Positions 33,621-45,954 are shown, counted from the stretch's first letter. The stretch is 64,000 nt of DNA from Gambelia wislizenii (GCA_030847615.1 JAUMIR010000004.1:85281001-85345000), one strand, 5' to 3'. Notes: generated by a model not told the origin, from the letters alone. Numbers and translations: made by a program.

Positions 33621-34685
33621 AAAGATTTTCATTTACATAAACATACACAGAAATAGACTTATATACACTTTCCACATACATAACCACATAACTTAACACT
33701 AAACTTAACATTTCCTCTCATTCCCATCTAGTCACATTTTGCCTCCATCTTCTTAATTTCTTCCAATTTTTCATTCTACCTTCATCTTTCTCTCTCACTT
33801 CTTCAGCCTTTTATCCACCATCCTATCATCTACTTACTCTCACCCTCACACATACTTTACCCTCCTAATCACTCATCTTCCTTTCCTCAGTCCTTCGTAT
33901 CCTTATTGCTCACCTTCGTACATTCTCATATCTAAAATTGACTTCCTCTGTCCTGCATCCTGTTTGAATTGTGTTGATTAAGATTTTCCTTATTATCCTC
34001 TAACCATTATTAATTACATGTGCATACATACATACATATATATACCTTATTAACATTAATAGTTCATATTTAATTTGTATCTGCTATCTGATAGCATAAA
34101 TATTTCCTAGCCATAACTGCTTCCATTCCCCTGTACCATCTATTTTGTTCTGTTTGTCCTCAAATTCAATTGTTTTTCTTCGCTATCATTTTAATTCTGG
34201 TATTTATAAAACAAAGTTATTCTATTATCGGTAAGTTCTCTTTTATGTTCCATCTTTTCTTCCAATATCGTTGTATCGGGCGCCATTCTTGATTCATTTT
34301 TGTTATCTTCTTCTTGTTTAAAATATGTGTCAATCTATCATTGACTTGAATCTCTTTAAGCTTGATCAGCCAGTCTTCCACTGAGGGGATTTCTTTTTTC
34401 CTCCAGTTGGCTACAATTATCAATCTCGCTGCTGTTATCAGATACAGCATTGTTCTCCAATGCTGTTTTATAGTTTCTTTTTCCAAAATTGATGTTATAT
34501 TCAGTAAGCAGAGTTTGGGGTCCATTACGAGTTGTATATCATATATCTTTTGAATTATCTTATGAATTTTTAACCAGAATTTTTTAATGATTGGGCAGCT
34601 CCACCACATATGGTACAAAGTACCTTTTTCTCTCCTGCATCTCCAACATTGGTTTTCCTTTATTTTGTACATTTTGCTGCTGCTG
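33585..34685 (-). mobile_element. L1 LINE 3' part, 5'-truncated
   Basis: An open minus-strand frame (34672-34217, 151 codons) matches the C-terminus of L1 ORF2: KENQCWRCRREKGTLYHMWW with the zinc-knuckle-like C-x2-C...H spacing, then SCPIIKKFWLKIHKIIQKI and NWRKKEIPSVEDWL. About 580 bp of 3' UTR follow (34216-33640). A (TA)n microsatellite (33585-33616) sits where the A-tail would be. RT and endonuclease are absent. Confidence 0.9.
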
Positions 34686-34689
34686 ATGT

Positions 34690-35700
34690 ATTTTACTAAA
34701 TGCAGCTGGTTAACCAGCTTTGACCTTATCTTAAGAATGCAGACCTGACCTTAGTTGTTATATGCGTGTTCAAGTTTTATTTTCAGATGAAACTACTGTA
34801 ATGCTTTCAATTAGGGCTGCTTTAAAAATCTTTTGGGTTCTTCAGCTGCTGAAACATTCAGCAGTCAGAGAGCCTATGGGGGCTACTTAGTTTGATTGTA
34901 CTACATCAAATTTCCATTAATTGCATTGGTTACCTATTCATTTCCAGGCATAGCTGAAAACGCTGGTACAAACCTTTAAACCTCAGAATGGGTTGGAGAC
35001 CAAATTATTGAAATTCACATTGGGTGTTGATGCATACCCTACACCCTATGAACCATCCCAGATCCCTAAGATAAGTCTCAGAGGGCCTGCTCTCTGGCCT
35101 ACCATTACAGTGGATTAGGCTTATCAGGGACGTGATTATTTCAACTGTTTAGCCCAGTGCAATGTCCTCCCCTTGAGAATCCTGCTTAGATCTCCTTTCT
35201 TGTGGCCCCTATATTAAGCCTAAGGACTTTTTAAAAAGAGAGATGCAGCATTTCTTTTTTAAAAATTACTGTTCTTCTGTGCTAGGTCAGCCTCAGGAAG
35301 TAATTATTACTGGCCATTTGCCAAGGATCACTCACAAGAAGGAAGTCATTCGTTGCCAACACCTGGAGTCTCTGGTGATACGCTGTTCTTCTCCCTTGCT
35401 CTACCTGCTGGCTCACCTGTTTCCTCTAAGGAAGAGAGCAGTGAGGAGAAAGATTTAGGCTGCTGCATAGAATGTGCCCAGAAAGAGAAGAGTAGCTGAA
35501 TGGGTATCCATGACATCACCAAGGAAGAATTTGGCTCAGAAGGGGTCCACTGAGAGCATCTTATCCAGGGGATTTCAACTCCCTGAGTCAATAGTGCCTC
35601 AATATATAATTTCATTTGGTGTAGTTTTTTTAAAAAAACCGTTTCACATTTTTTTGCGAGCTATCTTATGAAGGCTTACACTAAATTAGGTATGGACAAT
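34690..35700. other. No recognisable feature
   Basis: Mixed sequence, perhaps with an old LINE remnant near 34920-35180, but nothing I can name. Confidence 0.35.
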
Positions 35701-35706
35701 CTCAGT

Positions 35707-36098
35707 CCCTCCGCCATCACAGACTCACTTGGTGAGGACATGAGAGAGAGCCTTCTTGGTGGCTTCTCCCACCCTCTGGAACACTCTTCCTTGGGAGGCT
35801 AGGCTGGCCCCCTCCCTGCTTACCAGCAAGCAAAGACATTTTTATTCCAGCAAGCTTTTGATTCATAGCTGTGTGTTCGGAGACTTTTATTGGGCTGTGT
35901 TTTTCATTGTTTTTATGATTTTTAACTTTTCTATGTTTTATATATAATCTTAAATTGTTACAATTTAATTGTTTTTTAATTTTAAATTGTCGTGATTTTA
36001 ATTGTACTTGATATGTTGTGAGCCACCTTAGGTCCCATTGTGGGAGAAAGGTGGCATATAACTCAAATAAATAAAATAAAATAAATAAAAATAAATTT
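35707..36098 (+). mobile_element. L2-type LINE 3' end
   Basis: Degraded coding block with GAGAGAGCCTTCTTGGTGGC and CTCTGGAACACTCTTCC, AT-rich UTR, then the terminus GTGAGCCACCTTAGGTCCCA and GGTGGCATATAACTC with an (AAATA)n tail. Confidence 0.75.
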
Positions 36099-36440
36099 CG
36101 CCCTTCCAATGTTTTCAACAATTCTTGCAACCCCTTTCCATCACCCATAGTAGTTGGAATTCCTGGAAGTTGAGACAGATATCTGTAAAGGTCATCTGGG
36201 TCTGACAGTAATGTCAGCAGAGAAGTTAGTACTGTGCATTCACCTTAGAGAATCTCACAAGAGGACGAAATGGTTTCCCCAGGGCTGCAAAGACTGGGTT
36301 CAGACCCCAGTGAAAAAGTGTAGGGGGGAGGTCAGCAGGAGGACGGGGCTGTCTGAAACGGGACTCTGTAAACTAAACAGTCCCATTCTTCTCCCAACCT
36401 CCTTGGTTTTTTTTTTCCCCCATCTGAAAAAAGTCATAAG

Positions 36441-36590
36441 ACCAGGGATAGGAATCATGCCACCTTTCCAATGCTGTTGGACTGCTACTCCCAGCATCCT
36501 TCACCATTGGCCATGCTGGCTGGGGGCTGGGGGTTGCAGTCCAGCAACATCTGGGAGGCCACATGATTCTTACCCTTGCTTTAAGGATAC
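36441..36590. mobile_element. Palindromic MITE fragment
   Basis: TGTTGGACTGCTACTCCCAG, the centre ATTGGCCATGCTGGC, then GGTTGCAGTCCAGCAACAT are complementary arms. A further partial copy lies at 36700-36790. Ends diverged. Confidence 0.6.
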
Positions 36591-36825
36591 CGACATTCTT
36601 ATGCTACAAAATGGCTCATCCAATGGTTTTAATAAGCCTTCCTAAACCTGTTTCCCTGTAGATATTTTGGGCTGCAACTGATAGCAAAACCTGACTATTT
36701 GCCATGTTGGCTAAAGCTGATGGGAGTTGTACTCCAAGGTTGGGGATGCTGTAATCTGGAGGCCACCAGGTTGGGGATGCTGTAACTGTGGCCTAAAAAC
36801 ACTTTTTGACCTTTTCTTACAGTGG

Positions 36826-36892
36826 AATCCTTTACATGCTTGCCTGAGCTAAGTGAGTTCCATTGAATTCAACAGGTCTCACACAGGAGTTT
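36826..36892. mobile_element. Short dispersed MITE-like repeat
   Basis: GTGGAATCCTTTACATGCTT with TCCATTGAATTCAACAGG; same family as 1170 and 38552. Confidence 0.4.
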
Positions 36893-37689
36893 AATACTTT
36901 TCAAATCTTCAGCATTTTCCCATGCCCCAGCCCTCCAATTTGATTTATCCTATTTACTTCTTTATCTTAACGGAACAGACATGTATCTCAAGTCCATAGA
37001 TGGATGGTTGAACTCTTTAATCAACAGCTATGATACCTATCCAGTCTTAAGGTGCTTTAACAGTAACAGCAATAATTTCCACCTCTTATTGTAATTCTGT
37101 CTAACATTTTCTGCTTCACTGTTGGAAGGAAGAGATGCAGAATTTTCACTGTACTACCAATGGAAATTATCAATAAATGAGTATAGAATGACTATAGAAC
37201 ACATTGATAATTTATCTTTTTTAAAGTGTCACAAAGAAAAGAACAGTAACTCCCCAGTTTTTACATTGAGGATAACACCTCCCTGGAGTATTGCTGTCCT
37301 ACATATTTCCGAAGCAGCAGGAAGATGTCATGTGACAGCCTATAAACCTGTTCTTGTCCTGTTTTCCATATGCCTTGCAGCAAATCACTGAAATGTCAGA
37401 AGAGTCACTTGCAGATACGTTCCTCAAAACAAAGAGGGCCACATCCCATGTTGATATATCTTTTTGTGTCACCTCACTGAGATCAGCTGAAAGATGCTGA
37501 TTCATAGCAGCTCATGAAATCCTTAAAAAGATGTTATGCCATGTTAGATGATGCAAAGGACATCCTCTCAGAGTCATAGAAAATTACTGTAACAAGAGGT
37601 GCTGTAACAAGCTTTCCTCAGTCTGGTGCCACCCTGACATTCTGGAGAACAATCCCTATCACCCCTAGCTGGCAAGGCCCTCATTGTTA

Positions 37690-37960
37690 TCATAGCCCCT
37701 GGGAGGGCAAAGTGCGGCCTGCAGGCCACATGCAGCTCTTTGGAACCCAAAGTGCAGCCCACAGAACCCCCCAGAAGCCCCTCAAAGCCTCCAGATCCCC
37801 ATCCCAATTAACTTTTTTCAAGCTGATTTTGGGATGATTTTTTGCCCCCAAACCATTTCAGATCTTCCAAAACCACTTAAAAAGGCAACAGTTTACCCCC
37901 TACCTCTTCCAGACCACCAAACATCACCAAAACAGACCCCCAAAAAGAGAGAAAATGGTT
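37690..37960. mobile_element. hAT-like MITE fragment (GGGCAA family)
   Basis: GGGAGGGCAAAGTGCGGCCT and GGCCACATGCAGCTCTTTGG match the left end of the element at 15855. C-rich interior; right end not recognisable. Confidence 0.5.
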
Positions 37961-38248
37961 AAAAATTGGTCAAAATGGCAGATGGAAATGACATCACATA
38001 ATTTCAAGCATACTGAAATGTGCTGCTGCAGCCTGCCAGGTGGGTGTAGGAAGGAAAAATGCCCCCTTCCTGTTTGCAGCCCAGCCCTGTTGCAGTCCAA
38101 CACATCTAGAGGGGCAGATTAGGGAAGGCTGTGCTATTCCCTCTGGCAGAGACACCCCTACATTCCTTTGTTGTAGTAAATTGCACTCAACGGTTCTGCA
38201 ATAAGATGGAGAAACCACTTCCAAACAGGCAGACAACAAGGATGTGTC

Positions 38249-38450
38249 CATACTGCACGATTATAGCAGTCTCATACCATCTTAACTGTCATGGGGACCT
38301 TCAACACTACACAATTATAGCTCTATAATTCAATTTTCACTGTCATAGTTCCATCCTATAAAATCCTGGGATTTGCCATTTATGGAGGGATATCTAGAAT
38401 TCTCAGCCAGATTGCTCTTACGCCTCACTAAACACTTCAGTTGTACATTT
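38249..38450. mobile_element. Foldback MITE family F, rearranged
   Basis: Two copies of the start motif (CATACTGCACGATTATAGC and CAACACTACACAATTATAGC) occur in tandem before ATCCTGGGATTTGCC, suggesting partial self-insertion or duplication. Confidence 0.55.
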
Positions 38451-38551
38451 TCAGCATCACCTTTCCTTCAGTCCTCTGTCTTTGGAACCAATAATTGCAT
38501 CTGTGAATATTACCTTCTGTGAAGCATTATATCTGAAAGATAAAATTGCAA

Positions 38552-38640
38552 TCTGTTCATACCTACTCAGAAGTAAATCTTTTTGAATTTATCAGGATTT
38601 ACTCCCACATAAGTAGGTAGAGGGCTATAGTGTGTAAACC
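38552..38640. mobile_element. Short dispersed MITE-like repeat
   Basis: CCTACTCAGAAGTAAATC, the centre GAATTTATCAGG, then TTTACTCCCACATAAGTAGG form a palindrome; same family as 1170. Confidence 0.5.
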
Positions 38641-38779
38641 TAAGTCTCATTATAGAAAAAAGTAGTAGAATTTAAAAAAAAAAATCCTTTGAGCTTAATG
38701 GCAGGTAGTGAAGGAAATGGGGTCAGAATTTGCTTTGTTGCCTTAGTGACATGTTAACTCAGAAGGAATTCATATCATG

Positions 38780-39230
38780 CTAGCTGTACCCAGTGTAACA
38801 TATGCTGTTAAAAAAAAAAACTCCACAAAAAGCATCCAGTAGACCTCACAGCAATCCAGTAAGGTAGGCTAATGGATTTTTAAATCCCCCCCCCCCTTCT
38901 CAGCATTCCACAATTTTCCCAGGATTGCTGAGGGTGACTCGCTCTGTTGCCCTGCCTTGGCTGTGGTCATGGCCACCACCAGTTGATTGCTTGGGTCCCG
39001 TTGAGGCAGCCTGTTGCCACCACCAGTTGACTGTCTGGGTCCTAATCTGGGCCACAGATTGAGTGGCAGGCATGGATTGTGAAGTGGAGAGGTAATTTGC
39101 ATGTGAGTGGTGATGGGTTGGGTGTGTTTCCTGAGCAGCCAATCAGCACACTGGGAGAGGAAACATACCCAAGGGTTGAAAACATACCCAGACCTATTGT
39201 ACATACCCAAGAGTTTTATATATATATAGA
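38780..39230 (-). mobile_element. Non-autonomous Helitron-like element, copy 1
   Basis: On the minus strand it begins TCTATATATATATAAAACTC after an A and ends GGGTACAGCTAG, the TC...CTAG termini of Helitrons. The 3' flank is C and not T, so the target is imperfect. A short subterminal inverted sequence precedes the end. The interior has a duplicated GCCACCACCAGTTGA block. It shares CCAATCAGCACACTGG with copy 2. Confidence 0.65.
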
Positions 39231-39539
39231 TGTCCATAACACAAAGAGATAAAATGCCTGATTATTAAAAAATAATGAAGAAAACATTTTTATTTGCAGT
39301 ATTCAGAAGCAAGTGAACTTTTGTTTTTGTTTTGTTTTTTGTTTTTTAAAGAACAGGGACTTGGTGCTGTTGTAATTCCCCTGAAACTGCAGGTTGGAGG
39401 TCAAGCAATAGTAAAAGGGTTTGTGATTTTAAAAAGATTCCAAAAAGTCTAGAACAGTATGCATGACTATGCAACAAATGACACTTGAACAAAACCAGAA
39501 AACCTATTATTATAGTTAAGTATTCTATATAGTGACGCA

Positions 39540-39690
39540 TTTGCAGTTTAGGAAGGCATATTTAGAATTCTTATCCAGAGAGCTCTTGTGCCTCATCAAA
39601 CTACAAACCCCAGGATTCAGTCATATGTAGCTATGGAAGTTAAAGTGGAACCATAGTGCTACAATGGTGTAATGTGAATGGGCCCTAGGT
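39540..39690. mobile_element. Foldback MITE family F fragment
   Basis: GCAGTTTAGGAAGGCATA, ATCAAACTACAAACCCCAGG and AGTTAAAGTGGAACCATAG are the right-hand arm of the family. Confidence 0.6.
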
Positions 39691-39699
39691 TGCTCTTAG

Positions 39700-40292
39700 G
39701 AAATTATCAGATGGGGACAAAAATCATGTCCCCATCTTGCTATATCCTTTCCTGTCCCGCTCCCATCCCCATCCCAGCACAATAACAAAAACATTCACAC
39801 TTACCTTACAGCACGTCTGCCCCTCTCCCCTCGGCAGCCTAGGAGTGAATGGAGCTCTCACAGAGCCGCACTCACTTCCTGGAATGCAAATACTGGCTGT
39901 TCTCATCACACGGGAAATCAAAAATAAAAAGAGAAGTAAAACGAAGCATATAAACACATTTAAAAATTCCAGTAACCTGGGGAGGGTAAAAAAAAAAGTG
40001 TGTCACTTACCTCATTGTCCCAATCATACCCAGAAGTGTTCAGCATGGACTTCTCACTAACACTGGCATTGTGGCAGCATAATGGGGCATCTTTTCACTC
40101 GCCCGTCATTCCATGACAGGGATGGAACGGGTGATCTATTCACGGCTTAAGCCATGAATAAAAAGCAACGAGGGCAAAATGGAAGGGGCACGGGAGCATG
40201 ACGACTGCAGAATGATGTTGTCTGAAAGGGAAGCCCTTTTGCAATCTCCTGGTGTCCTTGTCACGCCATATTTAGGTCGTCTGATTATCTCC
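39700..40292 (+). mobile_element. 4-bp-TSD MITE family M, subfamily 2
   Basis: 593 bp with ends GAAATTATCAGATG and CGTCTGATTATCTCC, flanked by TTAG at 39696-39699 and 40293-40296. The interior is shared with 11321-11794 and more distantly with subfamily 1. No transposase. Confidence 0.85.
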
Positions 40293-40309
40293 TTAGAGAC
40301 ATAAGAAAG

Positions 40310-42045
40310 CAACCCTATGACAAGGAAGAGAAAGACTGTCTTCAACAAAGTCCCCCATTATATTCTTGCAATTAAGCTAGTGACATGTGGGCTAGACAAT
40401 GTGATTGTTAGGTGGATTTGTAATTGGTTAACTGACCAAACCCAAAGGGTGCTCACCAATGGCTCCTCTTCATCCTGGAGAGAAGTGACTAGTGGGGTGC
40501 CACTGGGTTCTGTCCTGGGCCCAGTGCTATTCAACATCTTTATCCATGAGTTGTATGATGGAATAGAGGGCATGCTTATCAAATTTGCAGCTGGCACCAA
40601 TTTAGAAGGGGTAGCAAATACCCCAGAGGACAGGAAAAGGAATTCAAAATAACTTTAACAGATTAGAAAGCTGAGCCAAAACTAACAAAATGAATTTTAA
40701 CAGGGAAAAATGTAGAGTACTACACTTAGGCAGAAAAAACAAAATGCACCAATATAAGATGGGTGACACCTGGCTTGACAACAGTACAAACTTTATCAGA
40801 CCACCCTCCTTTTCTTTTCTTTTACCAGCATAATTTGTGACATTTTTACATTGGCAAAAGAACCCTCTTTACCACACTCACCTTCAATCCTGTCCAAAGG
40901 CAGCCCCAACAATGACGGAGGAGTGAACAGAGCTCTGTTCACTTCCTGGAATGAAATCTTACAGATTCTTGCAAGGTGTGAGTGTGGGAAATTCAAAAAT
41001 AAAAGCAAAAATAACACACAAGAAGTTCACAAAAGCACAGAAACACCCTTTAAAAGTCCCAAGTAAACAGGAGAGGTTCATAAAAAGAGCGTCACGTATC
41101 TGGATGTCATGATCTCACCCAGAAGTGTTCTGGCCAGACCAGCCATTGCCTCTGTATTCATCACAAGAAAACAAAGGTGTGATGTTTCAAATGCCGGCAA
41201 TGCCAGCAGAAATGCACCACAGCTGATCCATTGACGAGTTGGCCCATCAATAAAATAGAATGGCTTTTTGACAAGACATAAACGCGAAAGGATGACATTC
41301 TCTGGTATGCACGCCCTTTTGCCTTTATGTGGCATCATTATGACGCCGTATTTGATGTGTCTGATAAAGTCCTACATGTGAAAGGGATCTAGGAGTCTTA
41401 GTGGACCATAAGCTGAACCTGAGCCAACAGCGTGATGTGGCAGCTTAAAAAGCCAATGTGGTTCTAGGCTGCATCAGTAGGGGTATGGTGTCTAGATCAA
41501 CGGATGTAATCATACCACTCTAGTCTGCTTTAGTTGGACCTCACCTGGAATACTGTGCCCAGTTCTGGGCACTGCAGTTCAAGAAGGATATTGACAAGCT
41601 GGAACATGTCCAGAGGAGGGCAACCAAGGTGGTGGGAGAGCTGGAGGCCATGTCCTATGAGGAGCAGCTTAGGGAGCTGGGTATGTTTAGCCACAAGAAG
41701 AGAAGGTTAAGAGGTGATATGATAGCCATGTTTAAATACTTGAAAGGATGTCATATTGAAGAGGGAGCAAGCTTGTTTTCTGCTGCTTCAGAGGCTGGGA
41801 CACAGAACAATGGACCCAAACTACAGGAAAAGAGATTCCACCTAAATATTAGAAGGAACTTCCTGACATTAAGAGCTGTTCGATAGGCACCATGCACTGC
41901 CTTGGAGTATGGTGGAGTCTCCTTCTTTAGAGGTTTTTAAACAGAGGCTGGATGGCCATCTGCCAAAGAACTTTAATTGTGTATCCCTGCATGGCAGGGG
42001 CTGGACTAGATGGCCCCTGTGGTCTCTTCCAATTCTATGACTGTA
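40310..42045 (+). mobile_element. CR1 LINE copy 5, split by a MITE
   Basis: The first piece (to about 40788) encodes FNKVPHYILAIKLVTCGLDN, the RT core [20 protein letters not shown] and a FAAGTNLEG version of the catalytic FADDT motif, so active-site residues are mutated. After the MITE (40789-41372), coding resumes with CERDLGVLVDH-like codons near 41380, then YEEQLRELGMFSHKKRRLRG and FHLNIRRNFLTLRAVR. The 3' UTR ends at CTCTTCCAATTCTATGACTG. 5'-truncated and dead. Confidence 0.9.
40789..41372 (-). mobile_element. 4-bp-TSD MITE family M, subfamily 1, inside CR1
   Basis: 584 bp with ends AACTTTATCAGACC and GTGTCTGATAAAGTCC. The CR1 sequence either side defines the target: TACA at 40785-40788 is repeated at 41373-41376. 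This gives a clean empty-site inference of a 4-bp duplication. Confidence 0.9.
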
Positions 42046-42204
42046 TGTGGGGTGGCTGCTTTCAGCTGGGCAGCAGTTGCAGAGCTGCATGAACAACCAG
42101 GGTTTTTTGTTCTTTCTTTTTCTTTCCCTCTGCATGGTTGTGGCAGTGTTTCTCATAGTGGAAGTGGCATTTGACTTGACAAAGGGTATTTTTTATTACT
42201 GAGT

Positions 42205-42290
42205 TTTAATATGACATGTTTGCTCTTGCTTCTCACGTTCATTTCCGACTTATGGTGACACTAAGGTGCACCCATCACAGGGTTTTGTAT
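42205..42290 (-). mobile_element. SINE/BovB tail fragment
   Basis: TTCATTTCCGACTTATGGTG with CATCACAGGGTTTT, the complement of the SINE tail. Confidence 0.6.
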
Positions 42291-43029
42291 TAACTCCTTA
42301 ATATCTGAAGAAGAGATTATGGCTTGGTGTATATAAGATGCTCCCCAAAATGAAATGCAGAATGCCAACACAGTAGCAGAAACCGGTGCCTTCAGATCCC
42401 CATCTCCTTCCTGATGGCATTTTCTCTGGTACATGCAATGTGCCAGTATCTGTAGACATCAGGAGATGGATAGCTACTACGCTGCCATCTGCATCAAGGT
42501 TTTCCAAATTATAACTTAAATGCCTTTCCAATTTATTGTGCCTCTTTTCATGATGAAATAAATCTACCATGGGCTAGAAAAGTGCAACCACATATGAAAT
42601 GGCTAGAGAACTATTGGCTCTGTTCAGTTTGAGATAATAACACCACCTGGTGGTTAGATAACATCATGTCTAAAATAATGGTATTTCTACTTCTCATCTT
42701 TTATTGTTCCACTTACTATACAATTTCCCCTTAAGAAAATACTTTGATGAACTAGCTGCACTACATATGTAGTGGGGCTTACTACCATTTCTTAAGAGCA
42801 ATGTTGTGGAAAGCCTATGGTTGTCTGAACCTCACTCAGAGATAGTATTTGTATTTTTAAATGCACTAACCGACTCTTTATAGATGTTCATTGCATGGGG
42901 TCTACATATGAGGTGGCAGGAAGAAACAAGCTCTACCTTCAACCTGTGTTCAATACACTCTTTCTGCAAAGTGTACACATATCATGAACTTGTCCACATC
43001 ATCCACTGGTCCACATGACAGTTTGTCCT

Positions 43030-43255
43030 TATGGTGTCCATTCATACTACACAATTATAGCGACATTGTCCCACCTTAACTGCCACAGTTCTATCCTTTG
43101 GAAATCTGGGATTTGCAGTTTAGCAAGGGGCACTTAGAATTCTCAGCCAGAGATCTCTAGTGCCTCATCAAACTACAAACACCAGGATTCCATAGGTTGG
43201 AGCCATGGCAGTTAAAATGGAATAACAACACTACACATTTATAGTGTGAATGTGC
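43030..43255. mobile_element. Foldback MITE family F
   Basis: CATACTACACAATTATAGC and the complementary CACTACACATTTATAGTGTG ends, with CTGGGATTTGCAGTTTAG and CAAACTACAAACACCAGG in the middle. Confidence 0.75.
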
Positions 43256-43985
43256 TCATGGTCTCAAACCTTCATCTTGCTGAAGGAACAGATATATTTG
43301 GAGCCCTGATTAGGAGAAATATGCCATAGGAACAGGGCAGGGTAGGAGGAAGTAAACCATGGGGAGAAGAGAGTTCTTCACACTTCTTTTTTCTGCCTGT
43401 TTCATCGCCAAAACCAAACCCTTCAACCCCCTGCCTTTTAATAGTTCTGAGGAAGCATTACGATTAGATACACTGTCATAGCTACTTTGGCCCAGAGCTG
43501 TCAGTTTTGTAAATGTACAGTTGGTGCAGCAGATGCATTTCTTTGCAACATTACAGGTCCAAGTAAGGAACAGTTATGGAAAGTGATTTAGGGAAATGGC
43601 ATAAAGAAAAGGGGTTAATCGCTCTCCTCCACCCCTTGCAACACTGCTGCTACCCAAGCAGGCTATCCCTGTGTCCTAAATTACACAGGACAGTCCTCTG
43701 TTTGAAGGACTTTAAGAAGGTCGTTCTCTGAAAAGATGTTGATTCTAATGGGTTGTCTATATGGTGAAAATACTCACAGAATATGAGGAGAATACAATTT
43801 GTAATCTGTATGGGAAACAGTATATGTCTCTCTGAGGCAGGATGTTATTGTATGTGTTATGAGACTCTGTAGTAGTTGTAAGCTGACTTTTGGGCTGTGT
43901 GGTAGCCAAAGCTGCTAAGTCCTGATGTTTTCCACAGAGAGGATTCTCTGTTGATCTGTATATATTTTACTATGTACCAGTTATT
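43256..43985. other. No recognisable feature
   Basis: Unique-looking sequence; no supported gene or repeat. Confidence 0.35.
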
Positions 43986-43992
43986 GTTAGCA

Positions 43993-45731
43993 CAGTTGCC
44001 CCTCCACATTCATGGCGTTCACTTTCACGGTTCTGATTACTCGTGGTTTGTTCAGCAAGCACCTCATTTAAATCAGCTTCTCTCCCTTGCACACAAGGGA
44101 GGGGAGCCAATTTAAATGGAGCGCTCCCCAAGAAAACCGCTCCCAACTCCCTGCTCTCCTGGGGCTTGGCTCTGTTTGGGGTGGAGAGCCAAGCCCCAGG
44201 AGAGCGGGGAGTTAGGGGCAAAGGTGCTTTTCAGCCGCCGCCCCCCGCCCTTCCCAAAGCGGGGATGAGGATTTTCAAGCCCCATCGCCATTTTGGGAAG
44301 CTGGGGGTTTGGCGGGCAAGCCTCCCCACCATCCAGCCACACCTCCACCCCTCCCAAAGCCGCAATGGGGCTCTTCCAGCCCTAACGTGGCTTTGGAAAG
44401 CACGGGGAAATGGCTGGCAAGCCTCCCCTCCAGCCAGCCAGCCACCCCTCCGCCCCTCCCGAAGCCACGATGGGGCTCATACAGCCCCATTGTGGCTTGA
44501 GGAATCGCAGGGGGATGGCTGGCAAGTCTCTCCTCCGTCCAGCCAGCCACCTCTCTGCCCTTCCCGAAGCTGCGATGGGGCTCTTCCAGCCCCATTGTGG
44601 CTTTGGGAAGCGCAGGGAGATGGCTGGCAAGCCTCCCCTTCATCCAGCCAGCCACCCCTCTGCGCCTCCCAAAGCTGCAATGGGCTCTTCCAGCCCCTCG
44701 TGGCTTTGTGAAGCATGGGGAGATGGCTGGCAAGACTCCCCCCTGTCCAGCCAGCCACCCATCCATGCCTCCCGAAGCCACGATGGGGCTCATTCAGCCC
44801 CATTGTAGCTTTGGGAAGCACGGGGGTGTGTGTGGCTGGCAAGCCTCCCCTTCATCCAGCCAGCCACCCCTCTGCCCCTCCCAAAGCCACGATGGGGCTC
44901 TTCCAGCCCCACTGTGGCTTGAGGAAGTGCAGGGGGATGGCTGGCAAGTCTCCTCCAGCCAGCCAGCCACCTCTCTGCCCTTCCCGAAGCTGCGATGGGG
45001 CTCATTCAGCCCCACCGTGGCTTTGGGAAGCACGGGAGGGGTGGTGGTGGCAAGCCTCCCCTCCAGCCAGCCAGCCACCTCTCTGCCCTTCCCGAAGCTG
45101 TAATGGGGCTCTTCCAGCCCCACTGTGGCTTGAGGAATCGCAGGGGGATGGCTGGCAAGTCTCTCCTCCATCCATCCAGCCACTTCTCTGCCCTTCCCGA
45201 AGCTGCAATGGGGCTCTTCCAGCCCCATTGTGGCTTTCGGAAGTGCAGGGAGATGGCTGGCAAGCCTCCCCTTCATCCAGCCAGCCACCCCTCTGCCCCT
45301 CCCGAAGCCACGATGGGGCTCTTCCAGCCCCATTGTGGCTTTGGGAAGCACAGGGGAATGGCTGGCAAACCTCCCCACTGTCTAGCCAGGCACCTCTCTG
45401 CCCTTCCAGAAGCCGCGATGGGGCTCTTCCAGCCGCATCGTGGCTTTGGGAAGCACGGAGGCGGGGATGGTGGCTGGCAAGCCTCTCCCTCGCCCAGCCA
45501 GCCCCATCACACTTCGGGAAGGGCGGAGGAGTGGCTGGCTGGGTGAGTGGGAGGCTTGCCAGCCACCTCCCATGCTTCCCAAAGGGGCAAATGCAGTTGA
45601 AAAGCCCAGTCGCCACTTTGGAAGGGCGGGGGGTTGCGGGCGGGAGGGGGGAGGTGTATTTTTATTCACGTTTTTTTCACATTCGCAGGGGTCTTGCTTC
45701 CCTCACCCCCGCAAATGTGGCGGGACGACTG
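43993..45731. mobile_element. Tigger/pogo-like element carrying a minisatellite
   Basis: Ends CAGTTGCCCCTCCACATTC and AATGTGGCGGGACGACTG match the family TIR, with TA following the right end. The outer ~250 bp on each side resemble the other GC-rich copy at 26659. The centre is expanded by a tandem array. Total length is ~1.74 kb against ~230 bp for the compact copies. No transposase. Confidence 0.7.
44300..45560. repeat. ~106-bp GC-rich minisatellite, about 11-12 units
   Basis: The phrase ATGGCTGGCAAGCCTCCCC (with variants) recurs at about 44411, 44518, 44621, 44723, 44832, 44938, 45047, 45149, 45253, 45359 and 45471, giving a mean period of about 106 bp. Each unit also contains a GAAGC..CGATGGGGCT / AGCCCCATTGTGGCTTTG inverted pair, so every monomer can fold. 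Long open frames in all six frames come from the array and are not genes. Confidence 0.95.
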
Positions 45732-45954
45732 TAGTTTTAGGTAATACCTGTGTCTGTGTACTTTATTGGGATTTTATAGGCTATGACTGGGCAAATGTGT
45801 ATTTCGTTATTCTGCTACATTTTTTGGCTGCCTGGATCCCTCTGAGCATGAACAGAGTGTCCAGTGTGCACTAACATGTCAGGACAGATGTTCACAGGGG
45901 GCGGAGCTTGATAACAAGGCAAGCAGCCAAAACCGCTATGTTGGGTTTTGCTAT

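Noticed and set aside
36154..36645. 163-codon plus-strand frame
   Set aside because: It runs into a palindromic MITE and lacks recognisable domains or splice signals; likely chance.
43993..45731. CRISPR-like array
   Set aside because: The repeats are ~106 bp in direct tandem without unique spacers, and the sequence is vertebrate-like.
44043..45734. Long open frames (up to 339 codons) on both strands in several frames
   Set aside because: They are by-products of the GC-rich 106-bp tandem array; the same monomer is read in different frames on both strands, with repetitive Pro/Ser/Ala translation and no domain.
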